Below, one piece after another: positions 15,493 to 22,800 of a DNA stretch of 35,290 bases (the stretch's first letter is position 1; every line of letters starts with the position of its first letter). The notes beneath the pieces are model-generated. The model was given only the letters and a program-made list of their open reading frames with translations, was not told the DNA's origin and searched no databases. Both the position numbers and the translations under genes were made by a program. Source of the stretch: CAZOGW01 sp964579415 (GTDB lineage: Bacteria > Actinomycetota > Acidimicrobiia > Spongiisociales > UBA5794); NCBI GenBank assembly GCA_964579415.1, contig CAZOGW010000020.1:1-35290 (forward strand), read 5' to 3'.

Positions 15493-17244
15493 TCAGGCGG
15501 GGGGTGGCAGGACCCACCCGTCGGGCAGGGAGTCTGAGGTCAGGTCGACGCCGGGATCGAGCAGCCGGGCCCGGGGCCGGCCGTTGAGGCTGAGGAAGGC
15601 GTCGGCCCTCACCTCGACGGCCTCTTCATGGGAGGCGGCGATCCAGTGGGCCACCTGGCGGATCATCGCCGGGTCGGTGGCGGCCACCGCCGCCTGCCTC
15701 GGGGTGAGAGCGGTCGGGAGAGGCTCCACCCAGGTGGCGTCGGTCGCCGGGTCCGTGACGCGGAACTGCACAGTGCCGGCCTTCTCGGTGAGCATGACCC
15801 GCCACCCGAACTGGTACCCCTCCCCCGACCACAGCACCTCTCCCGATCCGGTCAGGTGCCGCAGCGGTACCACGGCCATCAACGCCAAGTAGGCGGCGAG
15901 GCACACGGCAGCAGCACGAGGCACACGACGGCCAGTCCCGTCTCCCGCGGCCGGGGCGTGTCGTGGCGCCTCTGGGTGACTCGCCGTACCGGTCTCCACC
16001 CCCCCGAAGGTTGCGAGGGAGACGCCTGCCGCGGTGTGACGAGGTAACTGGACGTCGTCGCGGTGCGATCCGACCTCCCCATCCGCCTGCCGGCCCCAGG
16101 CAGACGGTTGCCACCTTCTCCAGAGGCGGACGGGCCAGTCGGGGGAGAAGAAGATGAGCGTCCCGCCGATCATGAGCAGGGGGAAGAGGCCGATGGAGGG
16201 GAAGAGGAGCCAGGTGAGGGTGTGGAAGGCGATCACGGCGGCGTAGGCCCAGGGTCGGGATCGGCGCCACAGCAGCCAACCCACGATGGTGAGGTCGAAG
16301 AGGGCCCCGGCCCAGCTCATGGCGTGGGCGGTGGCGGGGAACGTCAGCAGGGGACCGATCACCGGCAACGACTGGCGGGCAGGGAGCCAGGTCGCCAGCG
16401 GCTGGGCGTGCAGGACCCAGTCGGTTCCCAGCTTGGCCAGTCCGGCGAACAGGTAGACCATGGCGAGCTGGCCCCGCAACACCCACACCACCATGGCGGG
16501 AACGGTGTCCCTCCCGCCGGTGCGTCCAGCGCGGGCGTCGAGCGACCACATGTGGTGCAGCGGCAGGAACGTCATCAGCGCCGCTGTCAGCGACACCCAG
16601 TAGTAGTGGTTGAGGTAGAGGGTGCGGTCGATGAGCTCGACCCAGGTGAACAGGACGGCGTAGGCGGCGACGCTGGCGCGGTAGCGCCAGCCGAGGACGA
16701 TGCCGAGGGCGGCGAGGCCCATCAGGGCGAAGTGCAGGTACATCCACCCGCCGGGCCAGGGGCGCACCCAGTCCAGCCCGGGGTAGGTGAAGTGCAGTGG
16801 TGGGTCGAGGAGGAGGTCGGCCACCCAGCCCCTGGAGACGTAGCGAAGGGTTCCCACCAGGGCGACAGCCCCGAAGGCGATGCGGAATGCCGCCGCCGAT
16901 GCGCCGCTCACCGGCGCCCTGGTGTGTTCCCGCTTTCGGGCTCCGAACCCTGGGTTCGTGACGACGCTCAGCGACCTCCACAGCCCGAAGTTCCGGCGCC
17001 GAGCCGGAGTACCGGGAACCCTGGGTTCGTGACGACGCTCAGCGACGTCCACAGCCCGAAGTTCCGCACCTGTCGGCGACCGACGGGGAACCCTGGGTTC
17101 GTGACGACGCTCAGCGACGTCCACAGCCCGAAGTTCCGCACCTGTCGGCGACCGACGGGGAACCCTGGGTTCGTGACGACGCTCAGCGACCTCCACAGCC
17201 CGAAGTTCCGTCTCCACCGTGGCCCGGTCGGCAGGCGCCGTCAC
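15493..17244 (-). CDS. HTTM-domain integral membrane protein (vitamin K carboxylase-like) with repeat-encoded N-terminus
   Basis: This 583-aa reading begins at a GTG overlapping the stop of the upstream imelysin gene (GTGA). The HTTM domain starts near residue 112 (SGASAAAFRIAFGAVALVG). It has several membrane helices, with LNHYYWVSLTAALMTFLPLH and MVYLFAGLAKLGTDW typical of the gamma-carboxylase-related family, then a C-terminal soluble part. The first ~105 residues are low-complexity repeats (ELRAVDVAERRHEPRV) from a 51-bp DNA repeat. A fourth copy is read in another frame as NFGLWRSLSVVTNPGF. A GTG at 16909-16911 would start the protein right at the domain and is a real alternative. HTTM proteins accompany imelysin/di-haem operons, which suggests a role in the same iron-linked process. 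Confidence 0.8.
   Translation of the reverse strand: MTAPADRATVETELRAVEVAERRHEPRVPRRSPTGAELRAVDVAERRHEPRVPRRSPTGAELRAVDVAERRHEPRVPGTPARRRNFGLWRSLSVVTNPGFGARKREHTRAPVSGASAAAFRIAFGAVALVGTLRYVSRGWVADLLLDPPLHFTYPGLDWVRPWPGGWMYLHFALMGLAALGIVLGWRYRASVAAYAVLFTWVELIDRTLYLNHYYWVSLTAALMTFLPLHHMWSLDARAGRTGGRDTVPAMVVWVLRGQLAMVYLFAGLAKLGTDWVLHAQPLATWLPARQSLPVIGPLLTFPATAHAMSWAGALFDLTIVGWLLWRRSRPWAYAAVIAFHTLTWLLFPSIGLFPLLMIGGTLIFFSPDWPVRLWRRWQPSAWGRQADGEVGSHRDDVQLPRHTAAGVSLATFGGVETGTASHPEAPRHAPAAGDGTGRRVPRAAAVCLAAYLALMAVVPLRHLTGSGEVLWSGEGYQFGWRVMLTEKAGTVQFRVTDPATDATWVEPLPTALTPRQAAVAATDPAMIRQVAHWIAASHEEAVEVRADAFLSLNGRPRARLLDPGVDLTSDSLPDGWVLPPPA
16945..17210. repeat. Four 51-bp direct repeats, each ending in a 13-bp palindrome
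   Basis: Copies start at 16945, 17016, 17088 and 17160, with pitches of 71, 72 and 72 bp. Each begins with the palindrome GAACCCTGGGTTC and ends CAGCCCGAAGTTCCG. The spacers between copies 2-3 and 3-4 are identical 21-mers; the spacer between copies 1-2 is different and 20 bp long. Copies are nearly identical; the clearest difference is one base, GACGTCC versus GACCTCC. The array sits at the 5' end of the HTTM reading frame, directly after the imelysin stop. Confidence 0.92.
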
Positions 17245-18332
17245 CCGCTGTCCCCGTCGGTGTCGCCGAAGCCGATGGTGACGTCGAGCAGTGAAGCGAC
17301 GTCGGCCTCGAAGGAGCGACGCAGCTCGACGAGGGCGTCGTACACGGCGGTGGCCTCTTCGGGTGATGCGGCAACGGCCTCCACCAGCGGGTTGCCCAGA
17401 CCGACGATCCCTCCCATGGCGGCGTCGAGTTCGGCGCGCACATTGGCGTCCACCTCCTCGGACTGCTCCGCCACCAGGTCACCGATACCGGGAAGGTCAC
17501 CTGTCGGGTCGTAGACGGCGCCGATACCTCCGATGCGGGCAGCCAGGATGTCGCCTCCAACGCCGGCCGAGCCTTCGTCGAGGGCCTCGGGGAGCGGGTC
17601 CTGGCGGGTGATGCCGAGGGCCAGGCCCAGCCCCTGGATGGTGACGGCGGAGAGGATGGCGTGACTGGAGCGCACCAACTCCGCCACCGCGGCGTTGGCC
17701 TCCATGGCGCCCTCACCGCGCCCTGCCAGGATGTCGGCGTAGGGAGGACCGCCGTCCCATCCCGTGGTCCACGCCTCCTCGGCGCGAGCCGTGCCGTCGG
17801 CGGCGCCGGCGGTGACGGCAAGCAGCAGGTCGCAGCGGGCCGGGTCGGCGACCTGAGCAGGGTCGTCGGAGCCGAACAGCAGGTACTCGGCGGTACCCAG
17901 CCCGCGGATCACCGAGGCGAGGGAGCCGGCGTCAACCGGGTCGCCGGCGGTGTGGCCCGCCAGCCACTCCTCGATGGAGTCCGGAGCGATCGATGGGTAG
18001 TGGACCAGGCTCTCCAGGCGATCCATCTTCACCGGGCCCTCCCAGGCGACCTCGGTACGGCGCCACGCAGTCACCGCCTCACGCCAGGAGTCCCGGGCGG
18101 CGTCGAGGGTTTCGGTCCCGGGCGACCGGCAAAGGTCGCCGGCCGCCTCGTCGAGGGCGGTGGCGGCGGCGGCGGCATCGACGAACCCGGGAACGAGCAC
18201 CCCGTCGACGACGGCGGCGACGGTGTCGGCCCGTCCGGAACCGCTGGCGGAGCAGGCCCCCGCCACCAGCGCCACGAGGAGAACGAGCCCGAATCGGGCA
18301 CGACCGGGGATGGGTGGGTGCGAACTGGTCAC
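17241..18332 (-). CDS. Imelysin-family lipoprotein (second imelysin of the operon)
   Basis: This 363-aa protein has a lipoprotein signal (GLVLLVALVAGAC, lipidation at about Cys27) and an imelysin (peptidase M75-like) helical domain. The usual GxHxxE iron-binding motif appears as RGLGTAEYLLFGS, residues 143-155, with Gly146 where His stands in the canonical form. Second imelysins in such operons often show this change. Imelysins are periplasmic or surface proteins linked to iron uptake and have no proven peptidase activity. The GTG start overlaps the stop of the di-haem gene (GTGA), and the gene's own stop overlaps the start of the HTTM gene. Confidence 0.87.
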   Translation of the reverse strand: MTSSHPPIPGRARFGLVLLVALVAGACSASGSGRADTVAAVVDGVLVPGFVDAAAAATALDEAAGDLCRSPGTETLDAARDSWREAVTAWRRTEVAWEGPVKMDRLESLVHYPSIAPDSIEEWLAGHTAGDPVDAGSLASVIRGLGTAEYLLFGSDDPAQVADPARCDLLLAVTAGAADGTARAEEAWTTGWDGGPPYADILAGRGEGAMEANAAVAELVRSSHAILSAVTIQGLGLALGITRQDPLPEALDEGSAGVGGDILAARIGGIGAVYDPTGDLPGIGDLVAEQSEEVDANVRAELDAAMGGIVGLGNPLVEAVAASPEEATAVYDALVELRRSFEADVASLLDVTIGFGDTDGDSG

Positions 18333-19723
18333 AGCGACTCCAGGAAGGCGATGAGGGACTCCCGCTCGTCGGCGGAGAGAGCAGTGAAGCGGTCCTGCGC
18401 CGTGGCGGCCTCGCCGCCGTGCCACAGCACCGCCTCCTCCAGGCTACGGGCACGGCCGTCGTGGAGGAACATGGTGTGCCCGTTGACCTTCTCCACCAAC
18501 CCGATCCCCCACAGCGGCGGGGTGCGCCACTCCGACCCGGTCGCCAGGAAGTCGGGCCTCCCGTCGGCCAGTCCGGAGCCCATGTCGTGCAGGAGAAGAT
18601 CGGTATAGGGGTGGATCACCTGCCCGCCGAGCTGGGGGACGGGATGGTCGGCGGTGGTGAAGGTCGGGTTGTGGCAGGCGGTGCAGCCCAGGGAGGCGAA
18701 CAGCTCGGCGCCCTGCTCCACTGCAGGGTCGTCGAGGTTGCGGCGCTCCGGCACACCCAAGGTCTGCATGTAGAACTCGATGTCGTCGATGCGGTCGGCT
18801 GGGACCTCCGGGGAGCCGCCGTCTGGAGCCTCACGGCAGGCGGCCGCGGTGGGAGGGCAGTTGTTCTCAGGATGCTCGTCGCTGGTGATGCCCAGGTCGC
18901 CGAGGAAGGCGTCGACGACCTGGAGCCGCACCGTGGGGGTGTTGGCCTTCCAACCGAAGCGACCCAGCCGGCGAGGCTCTCCCGGCCCCGGTGTCACGTA
19001 GTTGGGTCGGCCCGAGATTCCGTCGCCGTCCTCGTCGTCGGGGTCGGCCAGCTCCAGGATGTCCGCCTCGGGGACGGCTTCGAGGAGGCCCATCCCGACG
19101 AGTTGCGGCGCCACCCGGGTCGAGGTGAGCACATCGGGGTCCATCGGGCCGTAGGCCAGGTCGGTGAAGTCGTACAGCGGCTCGCTCAGCGTGTAGGCCG
19201 TGCCGTCGGCGTAGGCGCCCCGGATCTCCCGGTAGGTGGTCGCCACAGTCCCTTCCGGCTCGACCCCGGAGATGGCCCGGTCCTGGAACTGGTCCCCGTA
19301 GCCGGAGTCCGGGAGGGGGCCGCCCCATGCGGTCTCGCCGGGCACGGAGAGCCGCACCAGCGTCCCCCGCTCGGGGTCGTCGGGCGTCGCCGGGGGGCGG
19401 CCCCTGCCGTCGCGTACGTGGCAGGAGGCGCACGCCTGGGCGTTGAAGAGGGGCCCGAGGCCATCCCGGGCCTCGGTCGAGGACGGGGCGGTCACCCAGT
19501 TCTGTGTGAAGAAGCTGTCGCCCACCTCGAACGACCTGCGCTCGGCGGCGCTGAGCCCGGGCATGGGCTGGCCGAAGGCGTTGATGGTGGCGAACCGTAC
19601 CGTGGCGTCACCGCCGCCCGCCGGCTCCAGCAGACCGGAGCCGGGGTCGCTACAGGAGGCGACGATGGCGAGGGCGGACAGGACCAGGACCGCCCTCGCC
19701 ATCCGTCGGCGGCGGCGCCTCAC
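18329..19723 (-). CDS. Di-haem oxidoreductase (DUF1111, putative thiol oxidoreductase), lipoprotein
   Basis: This 464-aa protein starts with a lipoprotein signal (VLVLSALAIVASC). It carries two c-type haem motifs, CASCH at residues 98-102 and CTACH at 347-351. The acidic DPDDEDGDGISGRPN stretch probably binds calcium, and the HDGRARSLEEAVLWHGGEA tail is typical of the family. Members are MauG/cytochrome-c-peroxidase relatives and accompany imelysins. The natural substrate is not established; a redox role in iron release or iron oxidation is plausible. The GTG start overlaps the stop of the first imelysin gene by GTGA; an ATG seven codons later is a possible alternative. Confidence 0.92.
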   Translation of the reverse strand: MRRRRRRMARAVLVLSALAIVASCSDPGSGLLEPAGGGDATVRFATINAFGQPMPGLSAAERRSFEVGDSFFTQNWVTAPSSTEARDGLGPLFNAQACASCHVRDGRGRPPATPDDPERGTLVRLSVPGETAWGGPLPDSGYGDQFQDRAISGVEPEGTVATTYREIRGAYADGTAYTLSEPLYDFTDLAYGPMDPDVLTSTRVAPQLVGMGLLEAVPEADILELADPDDEDGDGISGRPNYVTPGPGEPRRLGRFGWKANTPTVRLQVVDAFLGDLGITSDEHPENNCPPTAAACREAPDGGSPEVPADRIDDIEFYMQTLGVPERRNLDDPAVEQGAELFASLGCTACHNPTFTTADHPVPQLGGQVIHPYTDLLLHDMGSGLADGRPDFLATGSEWRTPPLWGIGLVEKVNGHTMFLHDGRARSLEEAVLWHGGEAATAQDRFTALSADERESLIAFLESL

Positions 19724-20856
19724 CCCGCTCCGAGTTCGATCCCGAGCGTGGTGGCGGCACCGGCGATCAGATCGCCCTGCGACTGGAGGTTGTTGATCGT
19801 GGCCAGGATCGCCTGCCGGCCGGGATCGTCGTCGGAGGCGTCGATGGTGAGATGCTGGTCGAAGGGCGCCGGGATGTCCTCAGCCAGTGAGACGCTCCCC
19901 TCGACGGTGGTGACCAGTTCGGTGGCGGCGTCGTCGTCGAGAAGGTCGGCGATGCCGGGACCGGTGACGTCGCCGTACTCACCGTTGACCACGGCGGCGA
20001 TGCCGGCGGCGTTGGCGATGATGTCGTTGTGCGTGTTGTCGGAGAAGCAGGAGTGCTCGTCCTCCTGGCTGCGCTCCTCATAGGCGACCGACATCCGCTC
20101 TCCGGCCAGCTCACCGCTGCTCATCTCGCCGATGCCGGTGATGATCATCGCCAGCGCCTCGTCGGTGTCGAGAGCGACGAAGTCGGCGCGGTAGTTCTCC
20201 TGGTCCGGCGCCCAGGCGGCCACCAGCCCCTCCAGGTGCTCCAGGAGGAGGTCCGAGGCGGTGGCCAGGTAGATGGCGCGCCGGTCGGCGTTGGGAGCGG
20301 TCGCGTAGTCGGTGGCCGGCCGGTGGCCGGAGCCGTTCGGATCGAGATCCTGGCCCCACAGCAGGAACTCGATGGCGTGCCAGCCGGTGGATACGTTCGC
20401 CTCGCCGCCCTGCTCGTTGGCTTCGAGGAGCACATCGGCGGTGATGTCCGGGTAGCCGGCGGTGTCGTTGACGATGCCCGCCTCGGGGGCTCCCTCGACG
20501 TAGTCGATGTAGGCCTCGTCGAGGGGCCAGGCGTTGATGAGGCCCTCGGGCCCGTCCTCCTCGTTGTCGATGGGCCCGCCGTAGAAGCGGAAGGCCTCGG
20601 TGAGCCCGTAGTCGTCACGGGCGGCGAGCCATGCCTCCCTGGCGGCGGCGAGGGTGGTCTCGTCCGGCGAGGCGAGGAAGGCGTCGACGGCGCCGTCCAT
20701 CTCCCGTGCCGATTCCAGGCTGGCGCCGTAGAGGGCGTGGACCCCCTCGGCGTACGTCTCGACCACCTCCTCGCGGGAGGCGCCGTCGTCCCCCCCGCAA
20801 GCGGCGACAACGAACATCGCCACCAACCCGACGCCGAGGAACTGCTTACGCACCAT
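19720..20856 (-). CDS. Imelysin-family lipoprotein (IrpA-type), first gene of an iron-linked operon
   Basis: This 378-aa protein has a lipoprotein signal with lipobox VVAAC, lipidated at about Cys20. Its imelysin domain keeps the canonical GxHxxE motif as GWHAIEFLLWG, with His160 and Glu163. NRADFVALDTDEAL-like and EERSQEDEHSCFSDNTHNDI segments match IrpA-type imelysins. These are iron-regulated surface proteins needed for growth at low iron in cyanobacteria. The ATG has GGGGAG eight bases upstream. A DtxR/IdeR-like box overlaps the likely promoter only 21 bases upstream of the start codon. Its stop overlaps the next gene. Confidence 0.92.
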   Translation of the reverse strand: MVRKQFLGVGLVAMFVVAACGGDDGASREEVVETYAEGVHALYGASLESAREMDGAVDAFLASPDETTLAAAREAWLAARDDYGLTEAFRFYGGPIDNEEDGPEGLINAWPLDEAYIDYVEGAPEAGIVNDTAGYPDITADVLLEANEQGGEANVSTGWHAIEFLLWGQDLDPNGSGHRPATDYATAPNADRRAIYLATASDLLLEHLEGLVAAWAPDQENYRADFVALDTDEALAMIITGIGEMSSGELAGERMSVAYEERSQEDEHSCFSDNTHNDIIANAAGIAAVVNGEYGDVTGPGIADLLDDDAATELVTTVEGSVSLAEDIPAPFDQHLTIDASDDDPGRQAILATINNLQSQGDLIAGAATTLGIELGAG

Positions 20857-20877
20857 GTGTGGAACTCCCCTAACTGG

Positions 20878-20896
20878 TTCAGTCAGGCATACCTTA
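20878..20896 (-). promoter_or_regulatory. DtxR/IdeR-like iron box
   Basis: On the minus strand the site reads TAAGGTATGCCTGACTGAA, which matches the actinobacterial DtxR/IdeR consensus TWAGGTWAGSCTWACCTWA at 15 of 19 positions. It overlaps the proposed -10 element of the imelysin operon. Binding of Fe-loaded repressor would block transcription when iron is plentiful. The match and position are seen in the sequence; the regulator is inferred. Confidence 0.72.
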
Positions 20897-20919
20897 TTTC
20901 CACTACAGCGGTGGTGCAA
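20891..20919 (-). promoter_or_regulatory. Predicted promoter of the imelysin/di-haem operon
   Basis: On the minus strand a -35 element TTGCAC (20914-20919) and a -10 element TAAGGT (20891-20896) are separated by 17 bp, the ideal spacing for the housekeeping sigma factor. Transcription would start about 25-30 bases before the first imelysin ATG. A heptamer repeat block lies immediately upstream of the -35. Confidence 0.6.
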
Positions 20920-20923
20920 AACC

Positions 20924-20951
20924 GTATTACGTATCGCGTATCGCGTACTAC
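20924..20951. repeat. Heptamer tandem repeat (GTATTAC/GTATCGC/GTACTAC)
   Basis: Four 7-base units (GTATTAC, GTATCGC twice, GTACTAC) follow each other, a degenerate member of the intergenic heptamer family. The block lies five bases upstream of the proposed -35 of the imelysin operon. Confidence 0.75.
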
Positions 20952-20978
20952 GCAAGAGCCCCGCAGCAGTTCCCGGCC

Positions 20979-20999
20979 GGTACTGGATACTGGAATACC
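20979..20999. repeat. Degenerate heptamer repeat (GGTACTG/GATACTG/GAATACC)
   Basis: Three 7-base units related to the GGTACTT class lie between the iron operon promoter and the terminator of the LVIVD-type gene. This makes two heptamer blocks within 80 bp. Confidence 0.6.
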
Positions 21000-21008
21000 A
21001 AGACGCGC

Positions 21009-21040
21009 CGAGGGGGCCGCGGTCTCCCGCGGCCCCCTCG
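21009..21040 (-). terminator. Perfect 14-bp GC hairpin after the first LVIVD-type gene
   Basis: CGAGGGGGCCGCGG, loop TCTC, then the exact complement form a 14-bp stem. It starts nine bases beyond the stop on the minus strand. No T-run follows, as is common for actinobacterial terminators. It separates the LVIVD-type gene from the iron operon downstream. Confidence 0.8.
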
Positions 21041-21049
21041 CTGCGAGCT

Positions 21050-22636
21050 TCAGGCGTCGTCGGGGATGGGGCAGACCCAGCCCAGGATCGGGTCGGGCTT
21101 GAACCCAGTCATGGCAGCATCGATCTCGGCAGCCGAGATGGGCGGCGCCACCACCTCCTCACCACGGGCGGCCACGGTCAAGGCCGCCGGGTCGAGGCGG
21201 AGGATGTCGATGGTGTTTCGACCGGAGTCGGCCACGTAGATCAGGTCCTTGTACAGCAGCGGGGTGTAGCTACTGGTGCCCTGGGGACGGTGGTAGGCCA
21301 CCTGCACCGGCTGGTACGGGTTGCGGACGTCAAGCACCCGGAGCCCCTGCCCGTACCACGACATGTACACCAGACCGTCCTTCATACGGAAGTAGTGACC
21401 GGAGCAGTTGGAGGTGTTGGGGTCGTAGCCCTCCTGCTGCCATGGATGCCACGACGACAGGATCTCCAGCGAGAACGGGTTCTCCTGGGTGGACTTCCAG
21501 GCTTCACCGTTGTAGCTGCCCTTCAGCGAGGCGATGTAGAAGCGACCTCGCGCCGCGCAGTTGCCGTTGAAGTCCTCGTGGGTGGTGTAGATGATCTCGC
21601 CGGGCTGGAAGCCGTGGGCGGCGTAGTCGGAGCCGTCCTTGGCGAACGGGCGCACCGGGCGCTCCGGGTCACGCTGGCCCCGGTTGCCCGGGCGGTGCGC
21701 GGCGTCGATGGGCCGCTCGGCGTTGTGCACCACCGCCGGGCCCTCGATGTCCCAGATGACGGGCCCGCCGCCGCCGGCGTAGGGGATCGGGTCCCACGCC
21801 GTCGCCAGCCGCACCTCCTCGCGCACCGGGTCCCAGTGAGTCCCGCTGGTGCGGTAGCCGCGAACACCGCCGCGGCCGCTCACCCAGGCGATGCCGGCGT
21901 TGTCCACCTGCACGTCGTGGGCGTAGTCGGTGATGCCGTTGCGGCGGCCCAGATCGATGGGGTCGGGGAAGGTGTAGGGCCGGCGGGCGTCACGGATGTC
22001 GGTGACGAAGATGGGACGCCCGCGCCACTCCGGCGGCTGGTTGGACGCCGTCGCCGGGCCGCCGGTCCACAGGTAACGGCAGTCCTCGATGCACGTCGAC
22101 GTGTGACCGGCAGGGACCTCATGGAACAGCAGCATCTCCAGGTTGGAGGGATTGCTGGCGTCGATGATGTAAAAGCCGCTCAGGCCGGAGTTCTGCGGGT
22201 GGTTGTAGGCCCGCGGGTCCCGGGACAGGAAGATGAGGTTGCGGCGCTGGTCGATGTTGGTCGACTCGCTCTGCCAGAAGGTCCCTGCGGTGTCACCCGG
22301 GAGCCTCAGCTCCTCGCTGGTGAGAAAGTCGAGCGGCGTCGGGTTCAGCGGGTCGGACAGGTCGAAGGTGCGCACGCCGAACCTGCCGACGGCCACCAGC
22401 ACGTCGCCCTGGTCGTGATAGAGCACGTTGTTGGAAGTGATGCTGGTGAGCCCGGTGAGCGACCGGATGAACTCCAGGTTGTGGATCGGGCCTGGTGGCT
22501 GCTGGGCCTGTGCTGCCGGCGATACGCCGAGCAACGCCACCACCAATGACAACATGAGCAGTCGGCCGGTCATACGGGCCCGCCGTCCAGGCCCGGGCAA
22601 GGCCCGATCACGCGCGTTCCTGATGGTCGTACGCAT
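21050..22636 (-). CDS. Secreted LVIVD-type beta-propeller protein (paralogue A)
   Basis: This 528-aa protein has an N-terminal signal (GRLLMLSLVVALLGVSPAAQAQ). The mature protein consists of blade-like repeats (VLVAVGRFGVRTFDLSDP, GFYIIDASNPSNLE, RVLDVRNPYQPVQVAYHRP, LIYVADSGRNTIDILRL), the pattern of LVIVD-repeat proteins. Conserved Cys pairs (CIEDCRYLW) and a C-terminal WVCPIPDD may form disulfides outside the cell. The function is unknown; such proteins are thought to be surface or extracellular binding scaffolds. The start chosen has GGAGACGGAG directly upstream; an internal ATG (MTGRLL) is also possible. It is a tandem paralogue of the next gene. Confidence 0.85.
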   Translation of the reverse strand: MRTTIRNARDRALPGPGRRARMTGRLLMLSLVVALLGVSPAAQAQQPPGPIHNLEFIRSLTGLTSITSNNVLYHDQGDVLVAVGRFGVRTFDLSDPLNPTPLDFLTSEELRLPGDTAGTFWQSESTNIDQRRNLIFLSRDPRAYNHPQNSGLSGFYIIDASNPSNLEMLLFHEVPAGHTSTCIEDCRYLWTGGPATASNQPPEWRGRPIFVTDIRDARRPYTFPDPIDLGRRNGITDYAHDVQVDNAGIAWVSGRGGVRGYRTSGTHWDPVREEVRLATAWDPIPYAGGGGPVIWDIEGPAVVHNAERPIDAAHRPGNRGQRDPERPVRPFAKDGSDYAAHGFQPGEIIYTTHEDFNGNCAARGRFYIASLKGSYNGEAWKSTQENPFSLEILSSWHPWQQEGYDPNTSNCSGHYFRMKDGLVYMSWYGQGLRVLDVRNPYQPVQVAYHRPQGTSSYTPLLYKDLIYVADSGRNTIDILRLDPAALTVAARGEEVVAPPISAAEIDAAMTGFKPDPILGWVCPIPDDA

Positions 22637-22738
22637 CTCCGTCTCCCTCGGATCATGAGGCAACCCATCGCGGCACGCCCCACCAATGGTGACCGCACTT
22701 TATCGAGACGCCGTCGAGCGGGTCAACAAGCGGACGCG

Positions 22739-22771
22739 ACTTGGGCGCCCCTTCGATCGGGGCGCCCAAGT
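22739..22771 (-). terminator. Perfect 13-bp GC hairpin after the second LVIVD-type gene
   Basis: ACTTGGGCGCCCC, a 7-base loop, then GGGGCGCCCAAGT form a perfect stem 29 bases beyond the stop on the minus strand. It is a probable intrinsic terminator between the two paralogues, so each may be transcribed on its own. Confidence 0.78.
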
Positions 22772-22800
22772 CATCGAGTCACGTGCCGTCGAACGCCCTC

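Noticed and set aside
16945..16957. LexA (SOS) box, because of GAAC...GTTC symmetry
   Set aside because: The actinobacterial/Bacillus box has four bases between GAAC and GTTC, while here there are five, and the site is inside an array in a coding frame far from any SOS gene.
16945..17210. CRISPR array
   Set aside because: Two of the spacers are identical, the repeats are 51 bp within a reading frame, and no cas genes are nearby.
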